DNA of 64,000 nt from Marinobacter fuscus (GCF_003007675.1 NZ_PXNP01000097.1:1-64000); one strand, 5' to 3'; shown: positions 29,662 through 42,157, counted from the stretch's first letter. The notes: generated by a model not told the origin, from the sequence alone. A program made the numbers and translations.

Positions 29662-32400
29662 TCAAGGCACCAGAGGTGTCAGCAAATCGCCTTCCGGTCC
29701 GAGCAGGATGAGCTTTCGCTCCCCCTCCTGGCTAACCAGCGCAACCAACTCATGGTCACGATAGTTTTCAAGATCCAGGATCTCCAGGTTGTCACTGGCA
29801 AGCTGGGAACGCCAGTTCCGGTATGGCTGCTCTGAATCTTCCCGGTTCAGACGTGCAAAGATTCCGTTTGTGCTGTTGGCTACCGGCCCTTGCGAATTCC
29901 CGGTAAATCGCCCGGTGGTGGAGCCTGCAACCACCAGGTCACGATCAAACAGAACGCCGGCAGTCAGCCATTCGTCTGCGCTGTCATCAATGTCGTTCAG
30001 GGTAAACGCGCTGGTGGGCTGGCCAGACAAACTGAAACCCAAAGCAAACCCTGCCCTGCTATTGATTGCTTCCCGAACCAGCAGATTATCGCTCTGCCCC
30101 GGATTATCTTCGCCCGGCTTGCTGATGCCGTAGCTTTGTAATGCCGAGCCCAGCAGCACCACTCCGGCGCCGTCGTAAACGCCTGCTCCCAGCGATTCGT
30201 CCGCGGAGACCCCTACCTGATAGACAGTCGGTTGTCCGCTGCTGTTGCCATTAAAAAAGTAGGGGCCGATCTTGCCAAGGCCATCCAGGGTCGTGCTGGC
30301 ATTCCCGAAGTTCAGCGCCAGCGAACTTCGGGCGTCTCCGCCTGCCACGGTTTCATCTCCGGAAGATCCCACCTGTTTGACCGGGCCCGGTACCGGCTCC
30401 AGAATGCCAGCGTTCTGCTGGCTATGTACCTGGGCAATAAAGCTGTCAATGCCCCCGGCATAACTCTGTCCCGGCCATGCACCCCTGGTCTCACCGCCAA
30501 TGGATAAGGCGCCGCTGGCACGGTTGATGCCAACCCAGCGCACGGTGTCATCTCCTGAGGTTCCGGCGCGATAGACCGTGCCTGGCCACGTTGGCTGGTA
30601 GGCATCACTTTCGTAATGGTAGAGCGCAACAAGCGCGTCCGTTCCGCCAAGGACTGGCTCGCCAGCAATGGACTGGGCGATACTGAAAGCCACCGCCAGT
30701 TCATGACGGTCGATCCGGTTGTTGTTCTGGGAAACTACCCGGCTCTTCGCGTCTATATACACTGCCGTTGGCGGCAATGCCATGCCCACGGGTGTTACCT
30801 CTACGGTTTCTAAAGGCACACCGTCCTGTGCGTGTACCCGAACCTGAACCTGGTTGTTGGCGGATGGGTCGTAACCAGCCACGAACAGGCGCCCGTTGTG
30901 ATTAACCGCCACATCGGTTGGCACAAAGCCATCCGCCCAGCTCAGGGGGCTGGTCAACCGGTTGAGATTCAGTTCCAACAGAACCTCCTGAGCAGGGCGA
31001 ACATAGCCATCACGCCCGGCCTGGAACCGCCGATCTGTGCCCAGCGGAACCCGGTTGTCATCCCGCGCGGTGGATAGCGTACTGTAATTTCTGGCGCGGA
31101 CACCAAATTCAACCTCGTTCTGCCCCACTGGAAATACCAATGTATTATCAACACGGTAGGAGCCGGGGTTCGCGGCAGATTCCTGAACAATCTCGAAGGT
31201 TTCCGCTGACACACCGGTCAGCTCACCGACACGCGCGAGTCTGGCCCTGAATTCTGCAGTTCTATCCTCCTGCAGGATGGCCCGGTACAGCCTGGTTTCT
31301 CCGGCATTTATCGTATCCCGGTTGCCACCACCAAGTGTTTCGATACGCAGCTCGGGTTCGTTATCATTGATGACGATGGATGATTTGAGGCCGCGACCGG
31401 AACTTCCCAGCGAGGCAATGCCCTCCCGCACTTCCGTGAGCACCAGCTCAACCGTTTCAGGTTCTTCAGGAATCCGGTCGTCCACAACCTCGAAGGGGAT
31501 ATAGCATTCGGTCACCCCTGGCTCGAAGGTAATCACACCTCGATAGACCGGGTTATCGTCAGTCGCATAACGGATGTACGTCAGGGGTTCTCCGTTCTGG
31601 TCTACCGGAAAGCGGGCCGGATCGCCCAGGGCAACTATATCCTCGCCAATCACCGCATAGTTGCGGTTGGCACTGCTCTGCCGGCAATCCTGATGATTCG
31701 GATCCACCTGGTTATTGTCGCAACGGCCAGGGTCGAAATCAGAGCGAAACTCGAACGCCAGGGCAACGCGGGTCACCGAGGGTTGATCCAACGTTACCCG
31801 GGCAAAGGCTCTGCGGGTCTCGTAGACAACCGGGATGAAACCGTCTGGCGCACCATCCGCGGCAGAATACCGGGGAAGATTGAATGAGTAGGAGCCGGTG
31901 TCCAGCTCAGGAATTGCACAACGCGTCTCCCGCGCTTCATCCGGCTCTTGGGTTTCGCCTTCTGTTAGTGTGGTTTCTTCAAGGGCAACCAGATTGTGCT
32001 TTACGTCGATGCTGAACGGTTCGAAGCCGGCGGCGCGCCCGTCAGTGGTGACCAGCTCGATGTTTTCACGCTGGCCCAGATCCGATTCGCCCCGGCTGCC
32101 GCCGGTTAGCCCGGGCACCCCACGCATGATTATCCCCTGCCGGGCCTTGTTACTGGTGTCTTCCAATGCCAGCCAGGCGGGTTCGTTGGTCAGGGAGTAA
32201 TCAAGAATGCTCTCGCCGCCGTAGGCGCCCCAGTTGTAGTAATACTCCACCCCCAGGTAGGCGACGGCAGGTGGCGCACCAAGCAATGTTGGCTGATCCG
32301 GGTCTGCCTCGGTCTTGCAACCGGAAATCGCCGCCAGGGCCAGAATAAGCCCGGCACAGCGGCCAGAGACGGGAAAGCGGAAAGATAAGTCGGCACCCAT
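29662..32400 (-). CDS. Large lipoprotein with Calx-beta-like region
   Basis: A 912-residue protein with an N-terminal signal ending in a lipobox (LALAAISGC, Cys near 28), so it is probably lipid-anchored in the outer membrane. Residues about 170-350 resemble Calx-beta modules (CYIPFEVVDDRIPEEPETVE then GLKSSIVINDNEPE). The C-terminal 400 residues contain recurring blade-like units (for example GTSGDDTVRWVGI, GSSGDETVAGG and SADESLGAGV), suggesting a beta-propeller of the SBBP type. Two Cys pairs occur near 160-240. Function is unknown; adhesion or calcium-dependent surface binding is a guess. It lies downstream of ligA on the same strand. Confidence 0.8.
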   Translation of the reverse strand: MGADLSFRFPVSGRCAGLILALAAISGCKTEADPDQPTLLGAPPAVAYLGVEYYYNWGAYGGESILDYSLTNEPAWLALEDTSNKARQGIIMRGVPGLTGGSRGESDLGQRENIELVTTDGRAAGFEPFSIDVKHNLVALEETTLTEGETQEPDEARETRCAIPELDTGSYSFNLPRYSAADGAPDGFIPVVYETRRAFARVTLDQPSVTRVALAFEFRSDFDPGRCDNNQVDPNHQDCRQSSANRNYAVIGEDIVALGDPARFPVDQNGEPLTYIRYATDDNPVYRGVITFEPGVTECYIPFEVVDDRIPEEPETVELVLTEVREGIASLGSSGRGLKSSIVINDNEPELRIETLGGGNRDTINAGETRLYRAILQEDRTAEFRARLARVGELTGVSAETFEIVQESAANPGSYRVDNTLVFPVGQNEVEFGVRARNYSTLSTARDDNRVPLGTDRRFQAGRDGYVRPAQEVLLELNLNRLTSPLSWADGFVPTDVAVNHNGRLFVAGYDPSANNQVQVRVHAQDGVPLETVEVTPVGMALPPTAVYIDAKSRVVSQNNNRIDRHELAVAFSIAQSIAGEPVLGGTDALVALYHYESDAYQPTWPGTVYRAGTSGDDTVRWVGINRASGALSIGGETRGAWPGQSYAGGIDSFIAQVHSQQNAGILEPVPGPVKQVGSSGDETVAGGDARSSLALNFGNASTTLDGLGKIGPYFFNGNSSGQPTVYQVGVSADESLGAGVYDGAGVVLLGSALQSYGISKPGEDNPGQSDNLLVREAINSRAGFALGFSLSGQPTSAFTLNDIDDSADEWLTAGVLFDRDLVVAGSTTGRFTGNSQGPVANSTNGIFARLNREDSEQPYRNWRSQLASDNLEILDLENYRDHELVALVSQEGERKLILLGPEGDLLTPLVP

Positions 32401-32550
32401 GCAAAAATCCGTTTCTTGACGTTTTTGTTATGGCCATGCCCGGGCCTGAAGCCCGGTTTACACACCGTTACAGATCAGCGTCATGGTAGCCAATTTATAC
32501 ATCAAGGGATCTGCGCGAGTTCTCAGATTCTCCTGACTGCCCTTCGCGGC
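32401..32550. other. Gap between ligA and the lipoprotein gene
   Basis: A short GC hairpin (CCGGGC, CTGAA, GCCCGG near 32440-32456) lies here and may end the ligA transcript. No promoter for the lipoprotein was confidently found. Confidence 0.35.
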
Positions 32551-34590
<2,040 letters not shown>

Positions 34591-34609
34591 TCAGCAGGGT
34601 CCGGGCAGG

Positions 34610-35605
34610 CTATTTGGGGCGTTGTGAGCGCTGTTTGCGTTCGAATTCTCGAATACGCTGCCGGCAATGCTCAATGGTCTGTGGTGTCATCACACTGCGG
34701 CGTTCATCTTTCAGTTCTCCGCCCAGATTGCGCACCACGCACTGCGCGGTTTCCAGCATGAATTCAAAAGCCTGCAGGGCATTGGTTGGCCCCGGCAGAC
34801 TCATGAAAAAACTGATGCCTGGAGTGCTCAGGGTTTCCACATCTTCCGGCCTGAAGGTGCCGGGCTCAACGGCATTGGCCACACTGAACTGTACCGGCGT
34901 GGTGGTGTCATCAGATTCATGGCGATGGTAGATATCCAGATCGCCGTGCTCCAGCCCACAAGCCTCGAACAGGCTTTTAAGGCGCGTACCCTCAAATGTT
35001 TCGCCGCTGCGGGACAGTACATTGATAACCAGAACTTCTTTTGCTTCCGGCCGGTTGGCCCCTGCCAGCGGCTGATTCCTGCGGGGCTGAACCTGGCTGC
35101 GACGGGCGGTATCCTGCTGCACTTCAGAGGTTACCAGGGGCGGCTCATCTTCGGCCTCTTGGGCTACAGGCACCGGGGCGTCGCCTTCACGCGTATCGAG
35201 GGCAGGTTGAACGTCTTCTCTGGCAGGCGATACGGTTCTGGCGGAACCGATAACGCCATCATCGCCGTCAAACGCCAGCCCGGAATCGTCGTAATCGTCG
35301 GTTGCTCCCCAACCGGTTTCAGGCATTACATCATCGGTTTCGCCAGCAACCACAGGCTCTGAGGTATCACGGGTAACGTAGCCCCGGTCTTCCAGAGTAC
35401 TGCGAGACACCGTGCGTGCGCCGCCATTCGGAAGTTCCGGGTTGTAATCCTCATCCAGCGGCGAGCTTTTCAACTCGTCTGCGCCCATGCCTGACGAAAT
35501 CGCAATAGATTCTTTTCTGGCCCTGCGCATGCGGCGAAGGCCGTCAACCACAATTCCGATGATAACCAGGGTACCTATGGCAATTAACCATTCCCTAAGT
35601 GACAT
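34610..35605 (-). CDS. zipA: Cell division protein ZipA
   Basis: The 331-residue division protein anchors FtsZ filaments to the inner membrane. It has an N-terminal membrane helix (LREWLIAIGTLVIIGIVVDG) followed by a basic RRMRRARK stretch, a long acidic and proline-containing linker (about 35-190) and the C-terminal FtsZ-binding domain (about 195-325: LVINVLSRSGETFEGTRLKS, then FFMSLPGPTNALQAFEFML). It lies between smc and ligA, the conserved position. Confidence 0.95.
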   Translation of the reverse strand: MSLREWLIAIGTLVIIGIVVDGLRRMRRARKESIAISSGMGADELKSSPLDEDYNPELPNGGARTVSRSTLEDRGYVTRDTSEPVVAGETDDVMPETGWGATDDYDDSGLAFDGDDGVIGSARTVSPAREDVQPALDTREGDAPVPVAQEAEDEPPLVTSEVQQDTARRSQVQPRRNQPLAGANRPEAKEVLVINVLSRSGETFEGTRLKSLFEACGLEHGDLDIYHRHESDDTTTPVQFSVANAVEPGTFRPEDVETLSTPGISFFMSLPGPTNALQAFEFMLETAQCVVRNLGGELKDERRSVMTPQTIEHCRQRIREFERKQRSQRPK

Positions 35606-35734
35606 AATGCTGCTGTCCTGTTTGCAGTTCTGAACGTTGCTACTCTAAAAAAAGCCCGTAATGAATACAACGGACTCCGGCCAGAGATGGCGTTTTTGTC
35701 ATGGTTGGCTGGCGAATCACCAACCTCGCGGGTG

Positions 35735-38700
35735 TCAGGCTTCCGCCAGCGCCGCTGCCTCATCCACATCCACGGAAACCAGACGGGAACAGCCTGGCTC
35801 GTGCATGGTCACGCCCATCAGCTGGTCGGCCATTTCCATGGCGATCTTGTTGTGGGTGATGTAGATAAACTGAACGTGTTTCGACATTTCCTTCACCATA
35901 TTGGCGTAGCGGCCAACGTTGGCATCATCCAGGGGCGCGTCAACCTCGTCGAGCATACAGAAAGGTGCCGGGTTCAGCTGGAAGATTGAAAACACCAGGG
36001 CGATAGCTGTGAGGGCTTTTTCCCCGCCAGACAGCAAGTGGATGGTGCTGTTTTTTTTGCCCGGAGGCCGGGCCATTATGGCAACACCCGTTTCCAGAAG
36101 GTCTTCACCGGTCAGTTCCAGATAAGCGTTGCCACCACCAAAGACTTTCGGAAACAGCGCCTGCAGCCCTCCGTTCACCTGGTCAAAGGTCTCCTTGAAG
36201 CGCTGGCGAGTCTCGCGATCGATCTTGCGAATGGCGGTGTCGAGGGTCTCCAATGCTTCAATCAGGTCATTGTGCTGCTCATCGAGATAGGTCTTGCGCT
36301 CACTCTGAACCTGGTATTCCTCGATAGCGGCCAGGTTAATGGCGCCCAGGCGCTGGATACGGTTACCGATTTTCTCGAGCTCCTCCGCCCACGCTTTCTC
36401 ATCGGCATCCTCCGGAAGCTCCGGCAGCACCTCCTGAAGCCTGACATTCAATTCGTTCAGTTGCTCGAGGTAGTTGGCAGAGCGGATTTCCAGAGCCTGT
36501 GATTCCAGCTTGATCTTCTCAAGCCTGGCTCGAATATCCTGGACTTTGTGTTCGGTGCTGCTTCGCCCCTGTTCACGTTCGCGAACCTGACGATCAATAT
36601 CTTCCAGCCCATCTCTGGCCGCGCCGAGTTTCTCTTCCTCAGCCAGCCGCCGTTCCAGCAGGCCTTCCAATTGCATCTGCAGGTCTTCGATGGGCTCCTC
36701 GGCTGTTTCGCGGGTTTCCCGTAAAACCTCAAGGCGCTCCTCCAGCCGCTCCTTCTGCAACTGCATCCGGTCGATGGTCTGCTTCAGGCCGTCACGCTGG
36801 CTTTGCAGAGATTGCAACTGGAGCTGCAGCTGATGCGCATGATCACGATCATGGCGTGCCTCCTGGCGCAGCCTGTCGAGGTTTTCCCGAAGGTTGTCAC
36901 GCTCCTCCAGCAGGCGATCTTTCTCTTCATCATTGTCTTCGCTGGAAGCCAGGGCCAGATTCCAGTCTTCTTTGGCTTCCTGCAGCTGCTCCAGCTGATC
37001 TTCCCGTGCCAGCCCGACCTCTTCGATGTCCTCCCGGATTCGTTCAAGGCGGGCGTCTATCTGCTCGGCCCGGGCTTTGAGACCGCTGGTACGAGACGCT
37101 ACTGAGGCGAGTTCCCGTTCAACCTGACTTAACTGACCCTGAGCCTGATCACGATTCGCCTCTGCCCGCTCGAACCGCTCTTGCAGATTGGTCAGGCTGT
37201 CCTGCGCCTGCGCAAACCTGCCCTCTGCCTCGGCCAGCTCTGATTCAAGCACAGAGACCTTCTTCTGGCGCTCAATAACACCAATCTGGCTGGCGTCTGA
37301 ATCTGGCATCAGTAACCAATCCTTTGAGATCCAGACTCCATCAGGGGTTATCACGCTCTGGCCCGGGCCGAGCATGTCCCGTTTATGCACGGCTTCCGCC
37401 AGGGTCTCTGCGGTCTCTATCGAAGTGAACAAAGAGGCCAGTGCGGAAGCTCCGCTGACTTTTGCCGCCAACCCGGATCCCGGAATAAAGCCGGGCCCTT
37501 CAGCCAGCAGAGCCAGGCCATTGGGGGCCTCTTGCAGCGGTACCGAAAGCACTTCTGACTGCGGCAGCACCAGTCCCTGGGTGTAGCGGCCGATCACTTG
37601 CTCTACCGCAAACTCCCAGCCATCCTCTATGACCAGTTGGGCTGCCAGCCGGGGTGCGCGCTCAAGCCCCTGTTTTGTCAGCCAGTCTTGCAGGGTATCG
37701 TCTGCAGCACCCAGTTGCTCGTCCAGCAAGGCTTGCTGGGAACCCAGCGTCGCCCGAAGATTCTGGACCGTTTGCTGATGCCGGGCGGCACTCTGTTCGG
37801 CCTGTCGGAGATCCTGTCGTATTTCGTGGACGTCATCCTGGTATTGCTGAATATCGCCGGCAGCCTCTTCCTGCTGCAATGCCAGTGCTTCCTGCTCTTC
37901 CAGTAACAACTCCAGTTCGGAGCGATCTAGCTGGCCGTCGAGTGAAGATTGCTCGTCCTGTAAGCGTTGCAGACGGTTGCGGTGCTGCTCGATGGTGTCT
38001 TCAAGGGAGCGAATTCGAGACTGTGCAAGCTCGGCCTGGCGTCGGGCATCTGAAGACCGGTTGCTGTACTCTTCCCAGCGTTGTTGCCAGTCTGCCATGG
38101 CGTCTTCCGCCTGCTGCAGGGACTCTGCCGATTCTTCCGATCGCACGGATAGTGATTCCTGCTCCGGCTCGATCATGTCCAGCTCTTCCTGGATGGCTGC
38201 CAGTTTTTCCTGATCCTGCTCGAGCTCTCTGCCAAGCTCGCGCTGATTCGCCATCGCCTGGTCAAGCTCGGCTGCCGTCTGGCGGCTACGCTCGCGCTGG
38301 TGCTCAAGGCTCTGTTCAATTCTGGCAATATCTGCGCCCGCCTCGTAGAACTTCGCCTGGGCGCGATTAAACAGTTCGGTGCGCTCGTGATGATCCTGGC
38401 GCAGGGCCTCCAGCGTGGTTTCCAGGCTGACTCGTTCCGTAAGGTGCTTTTCAAGCTCCAGCTCGGTATCGCGGATTCTGCCACGGGCTTGCTGAAGTTC
38501 AGTGTCCAGGCTACGCCAGCGCAACACCGTAAGTTCGGCCTTATGTTTCCTCTCTAATTGTTTGTACTGTTTGTACTTTTCAGCAGCAGCGGCCTGTCGT
38601 TCAAGATGTTGCAGCTGGCGCCCAAGCTCTTCCCGAAGATCGGTCAGACGTTCCAGATTTTCCTGGGTGCGCCGGATGCGGTTTTCGGTTTCACGGCGTC

Positions 38701-39226
38701 GCTCCTTATACTTGGAAATACCCGCCGCTTCCTCAATGTACACCCGTAATTCTTCCGGCTTGGCCTCAATCAGCCGGGATATCATTCCCTGCTCGATAAT
38801 GGCATAGCTGCGCGGCCCAAGGCCGGTACCCAGAAACAGATCGGTGATGTCCCGTCGACGGCACTTGGATCCATTCAGGAAGTACTCCGACTGCCCTTCA
38901 CGTGATACCCGGCGTTTCACTGAAATCTCGGTAAACTTGACGAACTCGCCAGGCGCGGTACCGTCGGCGTTGTCGAAAATCAGTTCGATGGATGCCTGCC
39001 CTACCGGCTTGCGGGCGCTGGAGCCGTTGAAAATAACGTCAGTCATGGATTCGCCCCGCAGATACTTTGCGGAGCTCTCGCCCATTACCCAGCGAACGGC
39101 ATCAATAATATTGGATTTGCCGCAACCATTGGGCCCGACAACCGCCGTCATGTTGGATGGAAAAGGCACCGTGGTGGGATCGACAAACGACTTGAACCCG
39201 GCAAGCTTGATCGACTTCAGCCTCAT
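35735..39226 (-). CDS. smc: Chromosome partition protein SMC
   Basis: The 1163-residue condensin ATPase has Walker A GPNGCGKSNIIDAVRW near residue 32, two long coiled coils (about 170-500 and 670-1000) around a hinge (about 510-660), the signature LLSGGEKALTAIALVF near 1070 and Walker B CMLDEVDAPLDDAN near 1095. It forms the MksB-independent Smc-ScpAB complex; scpA and scpB lie 3 kb away in this window. Length is normal. It starts 2 bp past the GntR gene, so the two are probably co-transcribed. Confidence 0.98.
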   Translation of the reverse strand: MRLKSIKLAGFKSFVDPTTVPFPSNMTAVVGPNGCGKSNIIDAVRWVMGESSAKYLRGESMTDVIFNGSSARKPVGQASIELIFDNADGTAPGEFVKFTEISVKRRVSREGQSEYFLNGSKCRRRDITDLFLGTGLGPRSYAIIEQGMISRLIEAKPEELRVYIEEAAGISKYKERRRETENRIRRTQENLERLTDLREELGRQLQHLERQAAAAEKYKQYKQLERKHKAELTVLRWRSLDTELQQARGRIRDTELELEKHLTERVSLETTLEALRQDHHERTELFNRAQAKFYEAGADIARIEQSLEHQRERSRQTAAELDQAMANQRELGRELEQDQEKLAAIQEELDMIEPEQESLSVRSEESAESLQQAEDAMADWQQRWEEYSNRSSDARRQAELAQSRIRSLEDTIEQHRNRLQRLQDEQSSLDGQLDRSELELLLEEQEALALQQEEAAGDIQQYQDDVHEIRQDLRQAEQSAARHQQTVQNLRATLGSQQALLDEQLGAADDTLQDWLTKQGLERAPRLAAQLVIEDGWEFAVEQVIGRYTQGLVLPQSEVLSVPLQEAPNGLALLAEGPGFIPGSGLAAKVSGASALASLFTSIETAETLAEAVHKRDMLGPGQSVITPDGVWISKDWLLMPDSDASQIGVIERQKKVSVLESELAEAEGRFAQAQDSLTNLQERFERAEANRDQAQGQLSQVERELASVASRTSGLKARAEQIDARLERIREDIEEVGLAREDQLEQLQEAKEDWNLALASSEDNDEEKDRLLEERDNLRENLDRLRQEARHDRDHAHQLQLQLQSLQSQRDGLKQTIDRMQLQKERLEERLEVLRETRETAEEPIEDLQMQLEGLLERRLAEEEKLGAARDGLEDIDRQVREREQGRSSTEHKVQDIRARLEKIKLESQALEIRSANYLEQLNELNVRLQEVLPELPEDADEKAWAEELEKIGNRIQRLGAINLAAIEEYQVQSERKTYLDEQHNDLIEALETLDTAIRKIDRETRQRFKETFDQVNGGLQALFPKVFGGGNAYLELTGEDLLETGVAIMARPPGKKNSTIHLLSGGEKALTAIALVFSIFQLNPAPFCMLDEVDAPLDDANVGRYANMVKEMSKHVQFIYITHNKIAMEMADQLMGVTMHEPGCSRLVSVDVDEAAALAEA

Positions 39227-39227
39227 A

Positions 39228-39932
39228 TCAGGCGTTCTCTTCCCGGAGGATAGCTAGCACCTGCGCACGCTGGTGCTCGCCGAAGTCCTGAATCACATTT
39301 TCCAGCCGGTTCGTGTCGCCGCTGGTGGCTGCCTCGCCAAGGCGCCGGAAAAATGCCGCAGTCTCGGTAATTTCGCTACGGGCATGCTCCAGAGTAACGT
39401 AATACGAACGGCTGATGGCTGGCCTGAAATTTTCGAGGGTTTCTTCAAGGAAAGGATTGTTGATCAGGCTGTAGGCACGTTTCATCACACCAAAACCTGC
39501 CTCGATCACTTTTTCCTCTGAATCCGGTGCTCCCGAATTCAGGGCACTGATCATTTCCTGAAGTTCTTTTACCTGCCCCAGAACACCACCCAACTGGTGG
39601 CCGCTCCAGCGCTCCAGTACCTTGCGTGCCAACATGCAAAGCAGATCTATGTAGATGTCGTAAAGCGCGTTCACGGTCTCCGGGGTCAGTGCAGACACAA
39701 CCGCACCGCGCCGGGGAAATATCTCCACCAGATGCCGCCGCTGGAGGATCAGCAGAGCTTCCCGCACAGAACCGCGACTGACGCCAAGATCGCCGGCCAC
39801 TTTGAGCTCCTGGATTCGCTCCCCCGGCTGCAGGTCACGAACGACGATTCTTCGCCCCAGATGCTGGGCAATCTGTTCTGAAAGACTCTCGGGTGCCTGA
39901 AATCGCATAAACAGCGGGCTCTCTGGAAACAT
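39228..39932 (-). CDS. GntR-family regulator (FCD type)
   Basis: A 234-residue regulator with an N-terminal winged helix (EQIAQHLGRRIVVRDLQPGE, then VSRGSVREALLILQRRHLVE) and a C-terminal all-helical FCD ligand domain (about 90-225). The first conserved residues start soon after ATG 39932. It lies immediately upstream of smc and shares its strand, an arrangement seen in other gammaproteobacteria. Its ligand and targets cannot be told from sequence; control of the smc operon is possible. Confidence 0.88.
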   Translation of the reverse strand: MFPESPLFMRFQAPESLSEQIAQHLGRRIVVRDLQPGERIQELKVAGDLGVSRGSVREALLILQRRHLVEIFPRRGAVVSALTPETVNALYDIYIDLLCMLARKVLERWSGHQLGGVLGQVKELQEMISALNSGAPDSEEKVIEAGFGVMKRAYSLINNPFLEETLENFRPAISRSYYVTLEHARSEITETAAFFRRLGEAATSGDTNRLENVIQDFGEHQRAQVLAILREENA

Positions 39933-40179
39933 TCAAGCCGCGGAGTTTATCACAGCCTTGTGCTTGCCCCACCCCCTTTTGCCCCACATTTCCGGCGCCA
40001 TAGGGAATGGCGGCGAAAGATTGCCGGAAATTTGACGTTTTCTCTACCCTACCAAGTCAAACCCTGAACGAGATCTGAAATGTCATCCTCAATCCATTGT
40101 TATTAAAGAGTATTTAATGTTTGGCATTGATCATGCTTTATTCGGGGAAACGCATCTTTCAGCGACAGAGTGAAACGCC

Positions 40180-41112
40180 GTGAGAAACCTGACCTCAATC
40201 CAGCCTGGCCCACATCGGAATCGCACCGCTAAATTGACGGAGCTTGCTCGATCCTTCCAGGAATGGAATTCGGCATCGAATGTGATAGCGCGCCTTACCC
40301 GGCGTCTCAACATGACGTTGTCGCTGGAAGCCCAGCTCACGATCCTCGCCGAGGAAGTAGCCGCTTCTGTGCCTTTTGACGCCCTGCACTACCGCCACCG
40401 GGTGGCCCACCAGGACTTCGTGTTCTCCACCGGCGTAGGCGGTCCGCACAAGTGTGAGTACCGGTTGTCGCTCGAAGGCCACTGTTACGGCACCCTGACT
40501 TTCCATCGGCGGCAAAAATTCAGTGAGGAGGAACTCGCGGGCCTGGAAATGCTCATCTCTGCCGTCATCTTCCCGGTTCGCAATGCCTGCCAATATATCG
40601 CAATCGAGCAGGCAGCTTTGACCGACCCCCTTACCGGCATTGGCAACAAGCGGGCGCTGATTGAGGCGCTGAATTGCACCAGTGCACTGTCCACACGGCA
40701 TGGGGCTCCGTGGAGCCTGATACTGTGTGACCTTGATCACTTCAAACAGATTAATGACAACCATGGCCATGTTGTTGGTGATCATATGCTGGTACGTGTT
40801 GCCGAAGTACTGGAAGGGGCTGTTCGAGATTCCGATCAGGTCTATCGTTTTGGCGGTGAAGAGTTTGCCGTTATTCTTCCCCACACTACGGAAGAAGCGG
40901 GAAAGCAGGTAGCGGAACGGCTGAGGAAAGCCGTTGAGAATATCCGGGTAGACGGTGGCGAAACGCCGCTTACGGTAACGATCAGTTGCGGAATGGCGCG
41001 CCACTTGAGCGACGAACAGCCGGATCAGTGGTTGGCAAGAGCGGATGAGGCCCTGTATCGGGCGAAGAGATCCGGGCGCAACTGCACCCGGATCGCCTCA
41101 GGCATTGCCTGA
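40180..41112 (+). CDS. Diguanylate cyclase with GAF-like sensor
   Basis: A 310-residue cytosolic protein. Residues about 20-140 form a GAF-like sensor region; residues about 150-305 form a GGDEF domain with DPLTGIGNKRAL, DLDHFKQINDNHGHVVGD and active site FGGEEFAVILP. RDSD lies five residues before GGEEF, so the inhibitory I-site RxxD is present and product feedback is likely. It makes cyclic di-GMP from two GTP. The start is GTG 40180. It is a single gene, convergent with rluB. Confidence 0.92.
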   Translation: MRNLTSIQPGPHRNRTAKLTELARSFQEWNSASNVIARLTRRLNMTLSLEAQLTILAEEVAASVPFDALHYRHRVAHQDFVFSTGVGGPHKCEYRLSLEGHCYGTLTFHRRQKFSEEELAGLEMLISAVIFPVRNACQYIAIEQAALTDPLTGIGNKRALIEALNCTSALSTRHGAPWSLILCDLDHFKQINDNHGHVVGDHMLVRVAEVLEGAVRDSDQVYRFGGEEFAVILPHTTEEAGKQVAERLRKAVENIRVDGGETPLTVTISCGMARHLSDEQPDQWLARADEALYRAKRSGRNCTRIASGIA

Positions 41113-41114
41113 TC

Positions 41115-42119
41115 TTACCTGGGCTTTCCGGTTGCTGTGCCCGGAATTTTGCCCGTGCGCTTAGCGCCAGGCTTACGGGGCGCCAAGGGCTTCTTCCTTG
41201 CCGGTGCCGAGTCGGCAACCTGCCAACTGTTTCTCCTGGACCGGCCGCCAGCACCGCCGGGGCTTTTACGCCGTTTGCGTTCCTGCTCGGCCTTCTCGTC
41301 GGGCGTTTGCTGGGGAATCGCCACAGTCGCCAGGTTCACAGCCCGGCTGAGTATATCCACGCCTTTCTGATCCAGCTCCTCCCAGCGGCCAACCGTCAGT
41401 CGGCTGGGCAGGAAAATCGGCCCATAACGCACGCGCTTCAGGCGGCTCACCCGCACCCCCTGAGACTCCCAGAGCCGACGCACTTCACGGTTACGCCCCC
41501 CGATCAGGGTAACGTGAAACCACTGGTTGATACCCTTGCCACCGGCTCTGGAAATATCGGTGAAACGGGCCATGCCATCTTCCAGCAACACTCCCTCACG
41601 CAGGCGTTCGATCATAGCGTCGTCCACTTCGCCAAATATCCGCACCGCGTATTCCCGGTCAATCTGGCTGGAGGGGTGCATTAACCGGTTAGCGAGCTCA
41701 CCATCGGTGGTAAACAGCACCAGGCCGGTAGTGTTGATGTCCAGGCGGCCAATGGAAATCCAGCGCTGATCTTTCAAGCGCGGCAAACGATCAAACACGG
41801 TGGGCCGGCCCTCCGGGTCTTTCCGGCTCGTGATTTCACCCTCAGGCTTGTTGTACACCAGCACGCGGCGCACAACGGTTTCCGCCGAACTGACATCCAG
41901 TACCTTGCCATCCAATTCGAACCTGTCTGCGGTGGTAGCCTTTTGGCCCGCCACCGCAGGCTGCCCGTTGATCAGCAGACGGCCTGCCTCCATCCAGCCC
42001 TCAATTTCCCGGCGGGATCCGACGCCGGCACGGGCCAGTAACTTCTGTACACGTTCCGGCGCGGCTTCCTGGCTCTGCTCGGTGCGTCGTGCTCTTCTAT
42101 CGGGGCCTTTTGCCGCCAT
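41115..42119 (-). CDS. rluB: 23S rRNA pseudouridine synthase RluB
   Basis: A 334-residue enzyme making pseudouridine 2605 in 23S rRNA. An S4 RNA-binding domain (ERVQKLLARAGVGSRREIEG) precedes the catalytic domain with Asp in ISIGRLDINTTGLVLFTTDG and the conserved RKNREVRRLWES-like segment (GGRNREVRRLWES). The C-terminus is a basic, Pro/Lys/Arg-rich tail (about 275-334). ATG 42119 has AAGGA 8 bp upstream. It is the last gene of trpS-scpA-scpB-rluB. Confidence 0.94.
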   Translation of the reverse strand: MAAKGPDRRARRTEQSQEAAPERVQKLLARAGVGSRREIEGWMEAGRLLINGQPAVAGQKATTADRFELDGKVLDVSSAETVVRRVLVYNKPEGEITSRKDPEGRPTVFDRLPRLKDQRWISIGRLDINTTGLVLFTTDGELANRLMHPSSQIDREYAVRIFGEVDDAMIERLREGVLLEDGMARFTDISRAGGKGINQWFHVTLIGGRNREVRRLWESQGVRVSRLKRVRYGPIFLPSRLTVGRWEELDQKGVDILSRAVNLATVAIPQQTPDEKAEQERKRRKSPGGAGGRSRRNSWQVADSAPARKKPLAPRKPGAKRTGKIPGTATGKPR

Positions 42120-42157
42120 GGGTAAAATCCTTGCATACGAATCTGAAGCCACCGGCC

